Source: Actinoplanes sp. M2I2
GTDB taxonomy: Bacteria; Actinomycetota; Actinomycetes; Mycobacteriales; Micromonosporaceae
Length of the DNA stretch: 64,000 nt
NCBI RefSeq assembly: GCF_023544445.1
Contig: NZ_JALPVJ010000001.1
Coordinates: 124,001 to 188,000 of the forward strand
Reading direction: 5' to 3'
Shown here: positions 50,159-61,339 of the stretch, piece by piece
Position numbering within the stretch: position 1 is the first letter of the stretch
How the letters are laid out: each line of letters starts with the position of its first letter
The notes under the pieces: generated by a model
The model's database searches: none
What the model was told of the DNA's origin: nothing
Seen by the model: the letters and a program-made list of their open reading frames with translations, nothing else
Program-made: the position numbers and the translations under genes

Positions 50159-51292
50159 GTGGCAGAGCAACAACCGGCCGAGTCGGTGCTGCGGTTCCGG
50201 CGGTTCGCGCTGGCCGTCTGCGTGATCGGCGTGCTCGTCCAGCTCGGTCTGACCGCGTACTACCTCGGCATGGGGCACAAGGCGCAACCACGCGACGTGC
50301 CGGTCGGGCTGGTGTCGCCGGCCGCCGACCGCACCGAGGTGGTCAGCCTGCTGACCCGGCAGGGCTACTTCAAGGTCACCGACTACGCCACGGCCGACGA
50401 CCTCGAGATCGCGATCAAACGCCGGGACGTGTACGGCGGGGTCGACATCACCGGCACCCAGCCCCACCTCTACGTGGCCTCGGCCGCCGGCCCGGCCGCC
50501 GCCAACCTGCTGCGCACCACGTTCACCTCGGTCGTGCAGCAGCAGACCGCGGCGACGCTGGCCCAGCTGGCCGAGTCGGGCAGCCGCATCACGGTCGCCC
50601 GGGCCCAGCAGCTGAACGCGCCGCCGCCGATCACCGACGTGGTGCCGTTGCCCGACGACGACGTCAACGGCGTCTCGCTCGGTTTCATCACCCAGGCGCT
50701 CGCCCTCGGCGGCACGGTCGCCTCGATGGGCCTCGGACGTCTCATCCCGCGCACCCGCCGCTCCTGGCGCCGCGGCATCGCGCACGTCAGCACGCTCATC
50801 GTCTACGCCGTGGCCTCGGCCGCCGTCGTCATCTGGTCGATGGGCTGGTTCAGCGTGGGCATCACGGCCGACCGCGGTGAGATGCTCGCCATCTTCTCGC
50901 TGATCTCCCTGGCCATCACCGCCTCCACCGCCGGCGCGGTCGCCCTCTTCGGCCCGCCCGGCGCGGTGATCGGCGCGCTGTACTTCACGCTCGGCACCGT
51001 GATCTCGGGCGCGAGCATCCTGCCCGAGTTCCTGCCCGACTTCGGCCGGATCCTCGGGGCCAACCTGCCGACCGGCGCCGGCGTGCAGGCGGTGCGCGAC
51101 AACCTCTACTTCCCGGCCGCCGAGATCCACCACCACCTGATCGTGCTGGCCCTCTACGCCGGCATCGGCGCCGTCGTCGTGCTCGTCACCAACATGCTGC
51201 CCAACCGCCGCAACCGGACCTCCGAGGTCGAGCTCGACCTGGCCCACCGCCTCGAGGGCGCCGAGCGCCGCGAACCGGTGAACCTCTCGTAG
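50159..51292 (+). CDS. Hypothetical polytopic membrane protein
   Basis: 377 residues. One N-terminal helix (FALAVCVIGVLVQLGLTAYYL), a large extracytoplasmic domain of about 150 residues, then five helices (FITQALALGGTVASMGLG, VSTLIVYAVASAAVVIWSMGW, MLAIFSLISLAITASTAGAVALF, AVIGALYFTLGTVISGASIL, LIVLALYAGIGAVVVLVTNML). This resembles the DUF3533/YhgE-like layout related to ABC-2 permeases, without an ATPase next to it. GTG start with GGGGGAGC upstream. Confidence 0.7.
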   Translation: MAEQQPAESVLRFRRFALAVCVIGVLVQLGLTAYYLGMGHKAQPRDVPVGLVSPAADRTEVVSLLTRQGYFKVTDYATADDLEIAIKRRDVYGGVDITGTQPHLYVASAAGPAAANLLRTTFTSVVQQQTAATLAQLAESGSRITVARAQQLNAPPPITDVVPLPDDDVNGVSLGFITQALALGGTVASMGLGRLIPRTRRSWRRGIAHVSTLIVYAVASAAVVIWSMGWFSVGITADRGEMLAIFSLISLAITASTAGAVALFGPPGAVIGALYFTLGTVISGASILPEFLPDFGRILGANLPTGAGVQAVRDNLYFPAAEIHHHLIVLALYAGIGAVVVLVTNMLPNRRNRTSEVELDLAHRLEGAERREPVNLS

Positions 51293-51353
51293 GGCTCCAC
51301 CGAAACAGGCGCCGAGGCCCTCAGGTTTTCGCGCGGGTGCCGAACAGGAGTTC

Positions 51354-51953
51354 GTGGGGATCGAGAACGTGAGCTCGCGCATCGCGGACATCCAGAGCCG
51401 CATGATCGCGCTGCAGACCCAGCAGACCGGCCGCAACGTGCAGGCGCAACCGGCGAAGGCGGCGTCCGGCCCGGGCGGCGACTTCGCGGACTACCTGAAG
51501 GACGCCGTGAACGCGGCGCCGACCGCCAACAAGTCGTACTCGCTGAACAGCAAGGGCATCCCGACCGACCTGGCCGCCTACGGCAACGGCCGGATCCCGG
51601 CCAGCGCGCTGGAACCGGTCGGCAACACCCGGCACAAGCTGTGGGCGCCGGCGGCCCAGTCGCTCAACCAGATGATCGGCGACGCCAAGAAGGACGGCGT
51701 GCACATCGGCATCACCGACTCCTACCGCCCGTACGCCGAGCAGGTCGATCTCGCCCGGCGCAAGGGCCTGTACTCCCAGGGCGGGCTGGCGGCCAAGCCC
51801 GGCACCAGCGAGCACGGCTGGGGCATGGCCACCGACCTCGACCTCAACGCGAAGGCGCTGTCCTGGATGAAGCAGAACGGCGAGAAGTACGGCTTCGTGA
51901 TGAACGTGCCGCGGGAGAACTGGCACTGGGCCTACAAGCCCAAGTCCGTCTGA
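51354..51953 (+). CDS. M15/VanY-like D-Ala-D-Ala carboxypeptidase-family peptidase
   Basis: 199 residues. The C-terminal half is a VanY-type domain: TDSYRPYAEQVDLARRKG, TSEHGWGMATDLDLN (SxHxxGxAxD zinc motif) and ENWHWAYKP with the third histidine. The N-terminal 60 residues (SSRIADIQSRMIALQTQQTG) are polar and helical and resemble N-termini of flagellar or spore-surface associated peptidases. No signal peptide is evident. GTG 51354 has AGGAG only 3 nt away; GTG 51369 is an alternative start. Confidence 0.85.
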   Translation: MGIENVSSRIADIQSRMIALQTQQTGRNVQAQPAKAASGPGGDFADYLKDAVNAAPTANKSYSLNSKGIPTDLAAYGNGRIPASALEPVGNTRHKLWAPAAQSLNQMIGDAKKDGVHIGITDSYRPYAEQVDLARRKGLYSQGGLAAKPGTSEHGWGMATDLDLNAKALSWMKQNGEKYGFVMNVPRENWHWAYKPKSV

Positions 51954-51972
51954 GCGCGCGTGGGTTGAATGG

Positions 51973-53905
<1,933 letters not shown>

Positions 53906-53921
53906 ATCTCCATAGTTGATG

Positions 53922-53953
53922 ACCGCCCCGGCCGCACGGCCGGGGCGGTTTTT
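53922..53953 (+). terminator. Rho-independent terminator of asd
   Basis: ACCGCCCCGGCC-gcac-GGCCGGGGCGGT, perfect 12-bp stem, followed by TTTTT. Confidence 0.95.
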
Positions 53954-54043
53954 GTGCTCTTGCCCTCATGCTCCAATGTGGAAATCTAGGACTTTTTGCC
54001 CGAATCGGTGGCGGATGGTCGGTTTGAGGTGCAGAGTGATTGC

Positions 54044-54247
54044 ATGAGCGACAGTGGGCCCGGCGGCGGCTACTTCTGGTGCCTCCGCCACCATCGAGTC
54101 GAGAGTGGCGACGACGTCTGTCCGGCCCAATATCGTCTCGGCCCCTACGCCACGGCCGACGAAGCTTCGCGTGCCCTCGAGACCGTCGAGAAGCGCAACG
54201 CGAACTGGGACGCCGAGGATGCCCGCTGGAACGGGGAGGTCAGCTGA
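54044..54247 (+). CDS. Small conserved actinobacterial protein (SPOR-like)
   Basis: 67 residues: YFWCLRHHRVESGDDVCPAQYRLGPYATADEASRALETVEKRNANWDAED. The pattern GPYAT..EAxRALE resembles the end of SPOR-type repeats, and a small Cys pair (FWCLRHH..., VCP) could bind metal. Such proteins are common in Actinobacteria and of unknown function. ATG start with GAGG further upstream. Confidence 0.75.
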   Translation: MSDSGPGGGYFWCLRHHRVESGDDVCPAQYRLGPYATADEASRALETVEKRNANWDAEDARWNGEVS

Positions 54248-54381
54248 CTGTGGCGCCGGCCCTCTGAGTCCACGCCGCCTCCAGCTTCGCTATCGATCGT
54301 TCTTGTACTGAACGTCGCAGTCTCCGTGCGGAGACGAGCCCGCAGCCATTCGCGCAGTCATTCGCAAGGAGGAACACCCAG

Positions 54382-56364
54382 ATGGCCGCTGCCAAAAAGG
54401 CCCCCCGCTCTGTCACCAGGGCGGACAAAAGCCGTATTTCGCGTACGCCCGCCGGCGAGGCGGCGACGGCGCCGGCGCCGGTGACCGGGACGTCGGCGCG
54501 GGCCGCCGCCAAGCCCGTCACCAAGGCGGCCAAGCCCGTCACCAAGGCGGCCAAGCCGGTCGCCAGGACCGCCAAGCCCGTCACCAAGAACGCCGACCCG
54601 GTCATCAAGACTGCCGGTCCGGTCACCAGGACCGCCGCTCGGATCGCCGCCAAGCCGGTCACGAAGACCGCCGCCAAGCCGGTCACGGAGTCGGCCGCCC
54701 GGGCCGCGGCCAAGCCGGTCACGAAGACGGCCACCCGGATCGCCGCCAAGCCGGTGACCAAGACCGCCGCGCGGGCGGCCGCCAAGCCGAGCGCCCGCCG
54801 TCCGGTGACTCCACGACGGACAGCCGCGGCCGCCGAGCCGGGCCCGGCGATGACGACGGCGATCATCGGCACGACGGAGACGGACGCCCCGGCTCCCCAG
54901 CAGACTCCCGCCAAGACGGCGGCGACCAAGGCGGGTTCGATGACCACTGCCGGCAAGACGGCGAGCGCGAAGAAGCCGGCCCGCCCGGCTGCGACGAAGA
55001 CGACCGCGACCAAGGCGACCGCCGCGACGCCCAAGAGCGCCGCGACGAAGACGGCTGCGACAAAGTCGGCTGCGACGAAGACGGCTGCGACAAAGACGGC
55101 TGCGACGAAATCCGCGGCCGCGACGAAGGCCACGACGGCGGCCAAGGCTGCTGCGGCGGCCACTGCCGGCGCCCGGAACGCGACGGCGTCGGCCAACAAG
55201 GCCGCGGCTTCGACCGCCAAGGCCGGATACAGCCGCAGCGCCACGGCCTCCGCTAACAAGGCGGCCGTCACCACCGGCAAGTCGGGGGCCAACCGGAATG
55301 CCGCCGCGGTCGCCGACCGGGCCGCGGCCACCGCCGCCAACCGGGCCGCGGCCACCGCCGCCAAGGCCGGAGCCAAGGCGACCGCCGCGGCGAAGAAGGC
55401 CACGGCGACCGCCACCAAGACCGCGGCCAAGAAGGCACCCGCCACCAAGGCCGCCACCAAGTCCACCGGCGCCAAGGCGACTCCTGCGAAGGCGACTGCC
55501 ACCAAGTCGACCGCTACCAAGGCGACCGCCACCAAGGCGACCGCCGCCAAGAAGGCGCCCGCGGCGAAGGCAGCCACGGCCGCGAAGACGGCGGCGGCCA
55601 AGGCGACGGCGGCGACGAAGACGGCCGCGACCAAGGCGACCGCCGCCGCGAAGTCGGTCGCGAAGTCGGCCGCGATCAAGGTCGCGGCGAAGAAGGCCCC
55701 GGCTTCCCGGACGGCCGCGAAGAAGGCTCCGGCGAGCAAGGCCGCCCCGCGGAAGGCGCCCGCCACCAAGGCCGTCGCCGCCGGCTCGATCAAGGCTCCG
55801 ACGGCGAAGGCCGCGTCCACCACCAAGGCGACGGCGGCGGCCAGCAAGACTGCCGCGACCAAGACCGCGGCCAGGACGACTGCCACCAAGCCGGCCGCGG
55901 AGAAGGCGGCCGTACCGGCCAAGAAGACCGCGACCAAGGCGACGACGGCGTCCCCGCGCAAGACAACGGCGCCGAAGACGCTCGGGCGTACGCCGGTCGA
56001 AGCCGCCCCCGCCCGCCCGGCGGCCGGCCTCCGTTCGACGACCGGTCCGCGCTCGGCGGTCGCCAAGGTGGCCGGGCTGAGCCCGGTCGCGGCCCGCGGC
56101 GGCAACAAGCCCACGGCCACGCCGACGGGAAAGCGGAGCACCGCCAACGAGTCCGGCGCGACCCGGGGCGGGGCCGCGCGGTCGGCCAACGCCCCCCGGG
56201 CCGGCGCCACCGCGAAGAACTCGTCGACCAACGCGTCGCGGGTCGCCAAGGCGACCACGGCGGCCGCCGCCCGGCAGGCGGCGCTGGGCAACACCCCGGC
56301 CGCGGACATGATGGACGCCACCCCGGCCCCGGCCCGCAAGACGACCGGACGCCGCAGCCGCTGA
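54382..56364 (+). CDS. Histone H1-like, Lys/Ala/Thr-rich DNA-binding protein
   Basis: 660 residues of almost pure low-complexity sequence built from AAKPVTKTA, ATKTAATKSA and KKAPA repeats, with many Lys and Pro and almost no aromatic residues. This resembles H1-like C-terminal tails of actinobacterial nucleoid proteins; no HU or other globular domain is present. It probably binds DNA non-specifically. ATG with AAGGAGG upstream confirms the frame; long minus-strand frames over this region are mirror effects of the repeats. A terminator follows. Confidence 0.8.
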   Translation: MAAAKKAPRSVTRADKSRISRTPAGEAATAPAPVTGTSARAAAKPVTKAAKPVTKAAKPVARTAKPVTKNADPVIKTAGPVTRTAARIAAKPVTKTAAKPVTESAARAAAKPVTKTATRIAAKPVTKTAARAAAKPSARRPVTPRRTAAAAEPGPAMTTAIIGTTETDAPAPQQTPAKTAATKAGSMTTAGKTASAKKPARPAATKTTATKATAATPKSAATKTAATKSAATKTAATKTAATKSAAATKATTAAKAAAAATAGARNATASANKAAASTAKAGYSRSATASANKAAVTTGKSGANRNAAAVADRAAATAANRAAATAAKAGAKATAAAKKATATATKTAAKKAPATKAATKSTGAKATPAKATATKSTATKATATKATAAKKAPAAKAATAAKTAAAKATAATKTAATKATAAAKSVAKSAAIKVAAKKAPASRTAAKKAPASKAAPRKAPATKAVAAGSIKAPTAKAASTTKATAAASKTAATKTAARTTATKPAAEKAAVPAKKTATKATTASPRKTTAPKTLGRTPVEAAPARPAAGLRSTTGPRSAVAKVAGLSPVAARGGNKPTATPTGKRSTANESGATRGGAARSANAPRAGATAKNSSTNASRVAKATTAAAARQAALGNTPAADMMDATPAPARKTTGRRSR

Positions 56365-56376
56365 CATCACGGCACC

Positions 56377-56408
56377 CGAAGGGCCGCGCCGTCCGGCGCG
56401 GCCCTTCG
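56377..56408 (+). terminator. Terminator after the histone-like gene
   Basis: CGAAGGGCCGCGCCG-tc-CGGCGCGGCCCTTCG, a 15-bp perfect stem with a 2-nt loop; no T-tract, only a short TGCTT tail. Confidence 0.8.
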
Positions 56409-56450
56409 TGCTTCCCAGCCGGCCGGGGCCGTAGCTGGTAGGAATGACCC

Positions 56451-57869
56451 GTGCCGATCAGACGTGTGCGAGCGCCGCAAATCGACTTCGCCGCGTTGAG
56501 GCGCGAGCTGGGACTGCCGGCGGAGTTCCCGCCCGAGGCGCTGGCCGAGGCCGAGGCCGCGGCGGCCGGGCCGCTCCCGCCGGTGGCCGACCGCACCGAC
56601 GTGCCGTTCGTGACGATCGACCCGGCCACGTCGAGAGACCTCGACCAGGCCATGCACCTGAGCCGGCTGCCCGGCGGCGGCTACCGGGTGCTGTATGCGA
56701 TCGCCGATGTCGCCTCCTACGTGCGGCCGGGTGGCGCGCTCGAGGCCGAGACGTGGGTGCGCGGGCAGACGATCTACCTGCCCGACGGCCGGATCCCGTT
56801 GCACCCGCCGGTGCTCAGCGAGGACGCGGTCAGTCTGTTCCCGGACGTCGAGCGGGCGGCCGTGGTGTGGACCATCGATCTCGACGCCGACGGCGACACC
56901 ATGTCGGTCGGGCTCGAGCGGGCACGGGTCCGCAGCCGGGCCAAGCTCAGCTACGAGGCTGTCCAGCAGCAGGTGGACGCGGGCACGACGCCCGAGCCGC
57001 TGGCCCTGCTGCCCGAGCTGGGCGGGCTGCTCGCGGCCCGGGCCACCGATCGGGGAGCGGTCAATCTGCCGCTGCCCGAGCAGGAGGTCGAGGAGCACGG
57101 GGGTGGCTGGCGTCTCGTGCTGCGGGCGCCCCTGGCGATCGAGGAGCACAACGCCCAGATCTCGCTGCTCACCGGCATGGCGGCGGCCGATCTCATGCTG
57201 CGCGGCGGGGTGGGCCTGCTGCGCACGATGCCCGCGCCCAGACCCGACGCGATCGCCAAGCTGCAGGGCGCCGCGAAGTCACTGGGCGTGCTGTGGCCGT
57301 CCGGGGCGCCGGTGGGCACGGTCGTGGCCGCGGTCGATCCGGCAAGCCCGCGCGGGGCCGCGTTCCTCGATCAGGCGGCCGATCTGTTGCGCGGTGCGGC
57401 CTACACGCCGTTCGACGGGACGCCGCCCGAGCAGACCGGGCACGGCGGGGTCGGGGCGCCGTACGCGCATGTCACCGCGCCGCTGCGGCGGCTGGCCGAC
57501 CGCTATGCGACCGAGGTGTGCCTGGCCGTCGCGGCGGGCACGGCGATCCCGGAGTGGGCGCGGGCCGCCCTGCCGAGGCTGCCCAAGGCGATGTCCGAGT
57601 CCGACCGGCTGGCCGGCGCGGCCAACCGGGGCGCGATCGACCTGGCCGAGGCCGTGCTGCTGCACGACCGGGTCGGCGAGCACTTCGAGGCCGGCGTGCT
57701 CGACCTCGATGAGCCGTCGAAGAAGCGCCCGGCCGGCGGCACGGTCGCGATCGACGAGCCCGCGGTCCGGGCGCGCTGCCTGGGTGCGCTGCCCTTGGGT
57801 GTACGCATCCAGGCGCGCCTGATCGAGGCCGACCCGGTCACCCGCAAGGTGCTGTTCGAGCAGGCCTGA
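56451..57869 (+). CDS. RNB-domain ribonuclease (RNase II/R family)
   Basis: 472 residues, essentially one RNB catalytic domain: FVTIDPATSRDLDQAMHL carries the catalytic Asp cluster, YAIADVASYVRPGGALEAE and GRIPLHPPVLSEDAVSLFPD follow, and APYAHVTAPLRRLADRYA is the conserved C-terminal active-site segment. The cold-shock and S1 domains of full-length RNase R are missing. A 3'-5' exoribonuclease role is likely. GTG start. Downstream genes are on the other strand. Confidence 0.9.
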   Translation: MPIRRVRAPQIDFAALRRELGLPAEFPPEALAEAEAAAAGPLPPVADRTDVPFVTIDPATSRDLDQAMHLSRLPGGGYRVLYAIADVASYVRPGGALEAETWVRGQTIYLPDGRIPLHPPVLSEDAVSLFPDVERAAVVWTIDLDADGDTMSVGLERARVRSRAKLSYEAVQQQVDAGTTPEPLALLPELGGLLAARATDRGAVNLPLPEQEVEEHGGGWRLVLRAPLAIEEHNAQISLLTGMAAADLMLRGGVGLLRTMPAPRPDAIAKLQGAAKSLGVLWPSGAPVGTVVAAVDPASPRGAAFLDQAADLLRGAAYTPFDGTPPEQTGHGGVGAPYAHVTAPLRRLADRYATEVCLAVAAGTAIPEWARAALPRLPKAMSESDRLAGAANRGAIDLAEAVLLHDRVGEHFEAGVLDLDEPSKKRPAGGTVAIDEPAVRARCLGALPLGVRIQARLIEADPVTRKVLFEQA

Positions 57870-57897
57870 GGCCGGCCGGGCGGCCTCGCGGGAACGG

Positions 57898-58728
57898 TCA
57901 GAACGTGTGCTCGGCCGACGGGAACTCGCCGCCGCGGACCTCGGCCGAGAACTGCTGGGCGGCCGACGCGAGCGCACCGGCCAGGTCGGCGTACTGCTTG
58001 ACGAAGCGCGGCATGCGGCCCGTGCGCAGACCGGCCATGTCCTGCCAGACGAGCACCTGGGCGTCGGTGTCGGGACCGGCGCCGATGCCCACCGTGGGGA
58101 TCGACAGCTCCTTGGTGACGGTCTTGGCCACCTCGCCCGGCACCATCTCGAGAACCACCGCGAACGCCCCCGCCGCGGCGACCGCGCGAGCGTCGGCCAG
58201 CACCTCGGCGCCGTCCTGCTCGCGGCCCTGCACGCGATAGCCGCCGAGCGTGTGCTCGCTCTGCGGCGTGAAGCCGACGTGGCCCATGACCGGGATGCCG
58301 GCGCCGGTGAGCGCCTCGATCTGGGCCGCGACCCGGCGGCCGCCCTCGAGCTTGACGGCGTGCGCGCCGCTCTCCTTCATGAACCGGACGGCGGTCCGCA
58401 GGGCCTGGGTCGGGCCCTCCTCGTAGCTGCCGAACGGCAGGTCGGCCACGATCAGCGCCGTCCGGGTGGCCCGGACGACCGCGCGGACCAGCGGCAGCAG
58501 CTCGTCGACGGTGATCGGCAGGGTGCTCTCGTGACCGAACACGTTGTTGGCCGCCGAATCGCCGACCAGCAGCACCGGTACGCCGTTCTGATCGAAGATC
58601 GAGGCCGTGTACTGGTCGTAGGAGGTCAGCATCGGCCACCGGTCGCCACGGCTCTTGGCGGCGATGAGGTCACGGGTGCGGACCCGCCGGGTGGGCGGGC
58701 CACCGTACAGGGCCGGGATGTCCGACAT
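57898..58728 (-). CDS. panB: Ketopantoate hydroxymethyltransferase
   Basis: 276 residues. Adds a hydroxymethyl group to 2-oxoisovalerate in pantothenate/CoA synthesis, using 5,10-methylene-[63 protein letters not shown] and [18 protein letters not shown] are all family signatures. ATG 58728 with GGGAAGGAGAAG upstream; the frame upstream of it is not expected to be translated. Divergent from glnA2. Confidence 0.97.
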   Translation of the reverse strand: MSDIPALYGGPPTRRVRTRDLIAAKSRGDRWPMLTSYDQYTASIFDQNGVPVLLVGDSAANNVFGHESTLPITVDELLPLVRAVVRATRTALIVADLPFGSYEEGPTQALRTAVRFMKESGAHAVKLEGGRRVAAQIEALTGAGIPVMGHVGFTPQSEHTLGGYRVQGREQDGAEVLADARAVAAAGAFAVVLEMVPGEVAKTVTKELSIPTVGIGAGPDTDAQVLVWQDMAGLRTGRMPRFVKQYADLAGALASAAQQFSAEVRGGEFPSAEHTF

Positions 58729-58943
58729 GGCTCTTCTCCTTCCCTCGAGGCCGCGGAAGTGCGGTCCCCGGGTATGCAGAAATCGTCGCACTCCGGCCCG
58801 CGCGGCGGTCAGGGGTGAGTGGAGGTTGTCACAACCCCGCATATCGCGACCCGGGGCGTCCCGGCAGGCCCGGGCCAGCGTAATCTCGGCGTAATCGAGT
58901 CAGGTCAGACTGGCTCGTCAGGGCATTACTACGAGGGGTGAAC

Positions 58944-60296
58944 GTGGACCGACAGCAGGAATTCGTGCTCCGGACTCTCGAGGAGCGCGACATCCGTTTT
59001 GTCCGGCTCTGGTTCACCGACGTGCTCGGCACGCTCAAGAGCGTGTCGGTCGCCCCGGCCGAGCTGGAGTCCGCCTTCGAGGAGGGCATCGGCATCGACG
59101 GCTCGGCGATCGAGGGCTTCGCCCGGGTGTACGAGTCCGACATGGTGGCCATGCCCGACCCGACGACCTTCCAGGTGTTCCCGTTCGAGGGTGGCGCCAG
59201 CGGCGAGAGCGCGCGGATGTTCTGCGACATCCTGCTGCCCGACGGCAACGCGGCCTGGGCCGACCCGCGTCACGTGCTGCGCCGGGCGCTGGCCCGGGCG
59301 GCGGAGAAGGGCTTCACCTTCTACACCCACCCCGAGGTCGAGTTCTTCCTCGTGCAGGACGGCCCGCTCGACGGCTCGGTGCCCATCCCGGTCGACACGG
59401 GCGGCTACTTCGACCACACCACCCACTCGGTGGCCCGCGACTTCCGCCGCCAGGCCGTGCTGGCCCTCGAGCGCATCGGCATCTCGGTCGAGTTCAGCCA
59501 CCACGAGGTCGCGCCCGGTCAGCAGGAGATCGACCTGCGCTACGCCGACGCGTTGACCACGGCCGACAACATCATGACCTTCCGGCACGTGGTCAAGGAG
59601 GTGGCGCTGTCGCAGCACGTGCGGGCCACGTTCATGCCCAAGCCCTACACCGACCAGCCCGGCAGCGGCATGCACACGCACCTGTCGCTGTTCGAGGGCG
59701 AGCGCAACGCGTTCTTCGACGGCGACGACCCGATGAAGCTGTCCAAGACCGCACGCTCGTTCATCGCCGGCCTCCTGGTGCACGCCCGCGAGTACACCGC
59801 GGTGACCAACCAGTACGTGAACTCGTACAAGCGGCTCTTCCCGCTCCAGCTGCCGAATGTGGTCACCGAGTCGCCGGCCTTCGTCAGCTGGGGCCACCTC
59901 AACCGCTCCGCGCTGGTCCGGGTGCCCGCGTTCGGCAAGCCCAACTCGGCCCGCGTCGAGGTCCGCTCGATCGACTCGGCCACCAACCCGTACCTGGCCT
60001 TCGCCGTCATGCTCGGGGCCGGCCTCAAGGGCATCGAGGAGGGCTACGAGCTGCCTCCGGGCGCCGAGGACGACGTGTGGTCGCTGTCGCCGGCCGAGCG
60101 CAAGGCCGCCGGCTACGAGGCGCTCCCGGAGAACCTGTCCGAGGCCATCGACGTCATGAGCAAGTCCGAGCTGGTCGCCGAGGTGCTCGGCGAGCACGTC
60201 TTCGACTTCTTCCTGCGCAACAAGACGGCCGAGTGGGAGCAGTACCGTCGCGAGGTGACGCCGTACGAGCGGCAGCGTTACCTGGGCGCGCTGTAG
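58944..60296 (+). CDS. glnA2: Glutamine synthetase, GlnA2-type
   Basis: 450 residues. ATP-dependent synthesis of glutamine from glutamate and ammonia, or a related gamma-glutamyl ligation. DRQQEFVLRTLEERDIRFVRLWF closely matches mycobacterial GlnA2 starts, so GTG 58944 (AGGGG upstream) is preferred over 58938. Metal ligands and flaps are visible in YTHPEVEFFLV, SHHEVAPGQQEIDLRY, PGSGMHTHLSLFE and ARVEVRSIDSATNPYLAFA. The Tyr-containing adenylylation loop of GlnA1 is not obvious. Confidence 0.94.
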   Translation: MDRQQEFVLRTLEERDIRFVRLWFTDVLGTLKSVSVAPAELESAFEEGIGIDGSAIEGFARVYESDMVAMPDPTTFQVFPFEGGASGESARMFCDILLPDGNAAWADPRHVLRRALARAAEKGFTFYTHPEVEFFLVQDGPLDGSVPIPVDTGGYFDHTTHSVARDFRRQAVLALERIGISVEFSHHEVAPGQQEIDLRYADALTTADNIMTFRHVVKEVALSQHVRATFMPKPYTDQPGSGMHTHLSLFEGERNAFFDGDDPMKLSKTARSFIAGLLVHAREYTAVTNQYVNSYKRLFPLQLPNVVTESPAFVSWGHLNRSALVRVPAFGKPNSARVEVRSIDSATNPYLAFAVMLGAGLKGIEEGYELPPGAEDDVWSLSPAERKAAGYEALPENLSEAIDVMSKSELVAEVLGEHVFDFFLRNKTAEWEQYRREVTPYERQRYLGAL

Positions 60297-60391
60297 AACG
60301 AGGTTTCCCGGCGGCTTTTCGCTGCGGGAATGCACAGACGTAGCTACTGTCTTGTACGGTCTCTCCTGACGTCGCGTGACAAGGAGAGGCC

Positions 60392-60817
60392 GTGCTTGAA
60401 GATCTGCTCGAGGGCGCTGGGCGCAGCATCGTATTCGGACTCGTCGGCATCGGGTTGATGGCCGTCGGCTACCTGCTCATCGACGTGCTGACCCCCGGCA
60501 AGCTGCGCGACCTCATCTTCGTGGAGCGCAACCCCAACGCGTCGCTGCTGCTCGCGGCCAACCAGCTCGGCATCTCGGCGATCGTCTTCACCGCGATCTT
60601 CACGTCGTACGACTCGTTCGGCCAGGGCCTGGCCTCGACGGTTCTGTTCGGCCTGATCGGCATCGTCATCATGGGCGCGGCGTTCCTGGTGCTCGACTGG
60701 ATGACCCCCGGCAAGCTCGGCGACGTCATCTGCACCCCCGAACGCCACGGCGGCGCCCTGGTCAGCGCGGCCTCCCACTTCGGCGCCGCGCTCATAGTGT
60801 GCGCCTGCATCGCCTGA
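60392..60817 (+). CDS. DUF350 membrane protein
   Basis: 141 residues with four transmembrane helices in two repeats, each followed by a TPGKL motif (DVLTPGKLRDLI and DWMTPGKLGDVI), the DUF350 pattern. Function unknown; family members often sit next to stress or lipid genes. GTG start with AAGGAGAG upstream. Confidence 0.85.
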   Translation: MLEDLLEGAGRSIVFGLVGIGLMAVGYLLIDVLTPGKLRDLIFVERNPNASLLLAANQLGISAIVFTAIFTSYDSFGQGLASTVLFGLIGIVIMGAAFLVLDWMTPGKLGDVICTPERHGGALVSAASHFGAALIVCACIA

Positions 60818-60880
60818 CGCCCGCATCCGGCGACCATGGTGGCCCCGCCACGGGTGGGGCCGCTGCGGCAGAATGGCGCG

Positions 60881-61339
60881 ATGGCCCCCGACCCGAAGAT
60901 CGAGCTGGTCCCGGTCACCGCTGAGAACTGGCGCGACTGCGCCGCGCTGACCGTGCACGGCGAGCAGCAGCGGTTCGTCAGTGCCGTCACCTACTACCTC
61001 TGCCTGTGTGCCTACGGCGACACCTGGCACCCGCTGGCCGCCACCGAGGACGGCGAGGTCGTCGGGTTCGTCATGTGGGGCGTCGACGACGACCGCAGCG
61101 CCTGGATCGGCGGGCTGGTCGTGGACGGCCGCCGCCAGCGGCAGGGCATCGGCCACGCGATCGTGCGGCAGTTGCGCGAGCGCCTGATCGCCGAACCGGG
61201 CACGCCCAACGTGGCGCTCAGCTACGCCGCCGACAACATCGCGGCCCGGCGCCTGTATCGGACGCTCGGCTTCCGTGAGACGGGCGAGACCGAGGGGACG
61301 GAACTGGTGGCTCGCTGGACCCGGCCCGAATCAGCGTGA
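60881..61339 (+). CDS. GNAT-family acetyltransferase
   Basis: 152 residues: ELVPVTAENWRDCAALTVHGEQ at the start, IGGLVVDGRRQRQGIGHAIVRQL as the acetyl-CoA loop (R/QxxGxG/A), and NVALSYAADNIAARRLYRTLGFRETGE at the end. Substrate unknown; the pattern is like spermidine/antibiotic-type GNATs (BltD-like). ATG 60881. Its 3' end overlaps the convergent EamA gene by about 120 bases. Confidence 0.88.
   Translation: MAPDPKIELVPVTAENWRDCAALTVHGEQQRFVSAVTYYLCLCAYGDTWHPLAATEDGEVVGFVMWGVDDDRSAWIGGLVVDGRRQRQGIGHAIVRQLRERLIAEPGTPNVALSYAADNIAARRLYRTLGFRETGETEGTELVARWTRPESA

Noticed and set aside
54240..56370. Two very long minus-strand open frames (about 670-700 residues) over the histone-like gene
   Set aside because: Their composition (Ala/Val or Gly/Arg-rich repeats) mirrors the repetitive plus-strand Lys/Ala gene, and only the plus-strand frame has an AAGGAGG site and a sensible product.
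58843..58937. GlnR-type binding site upstream of glnA2
   Set aside because: GTAATC repeats are visible (near 58880) but do not fit the GlnR consensus well enough.
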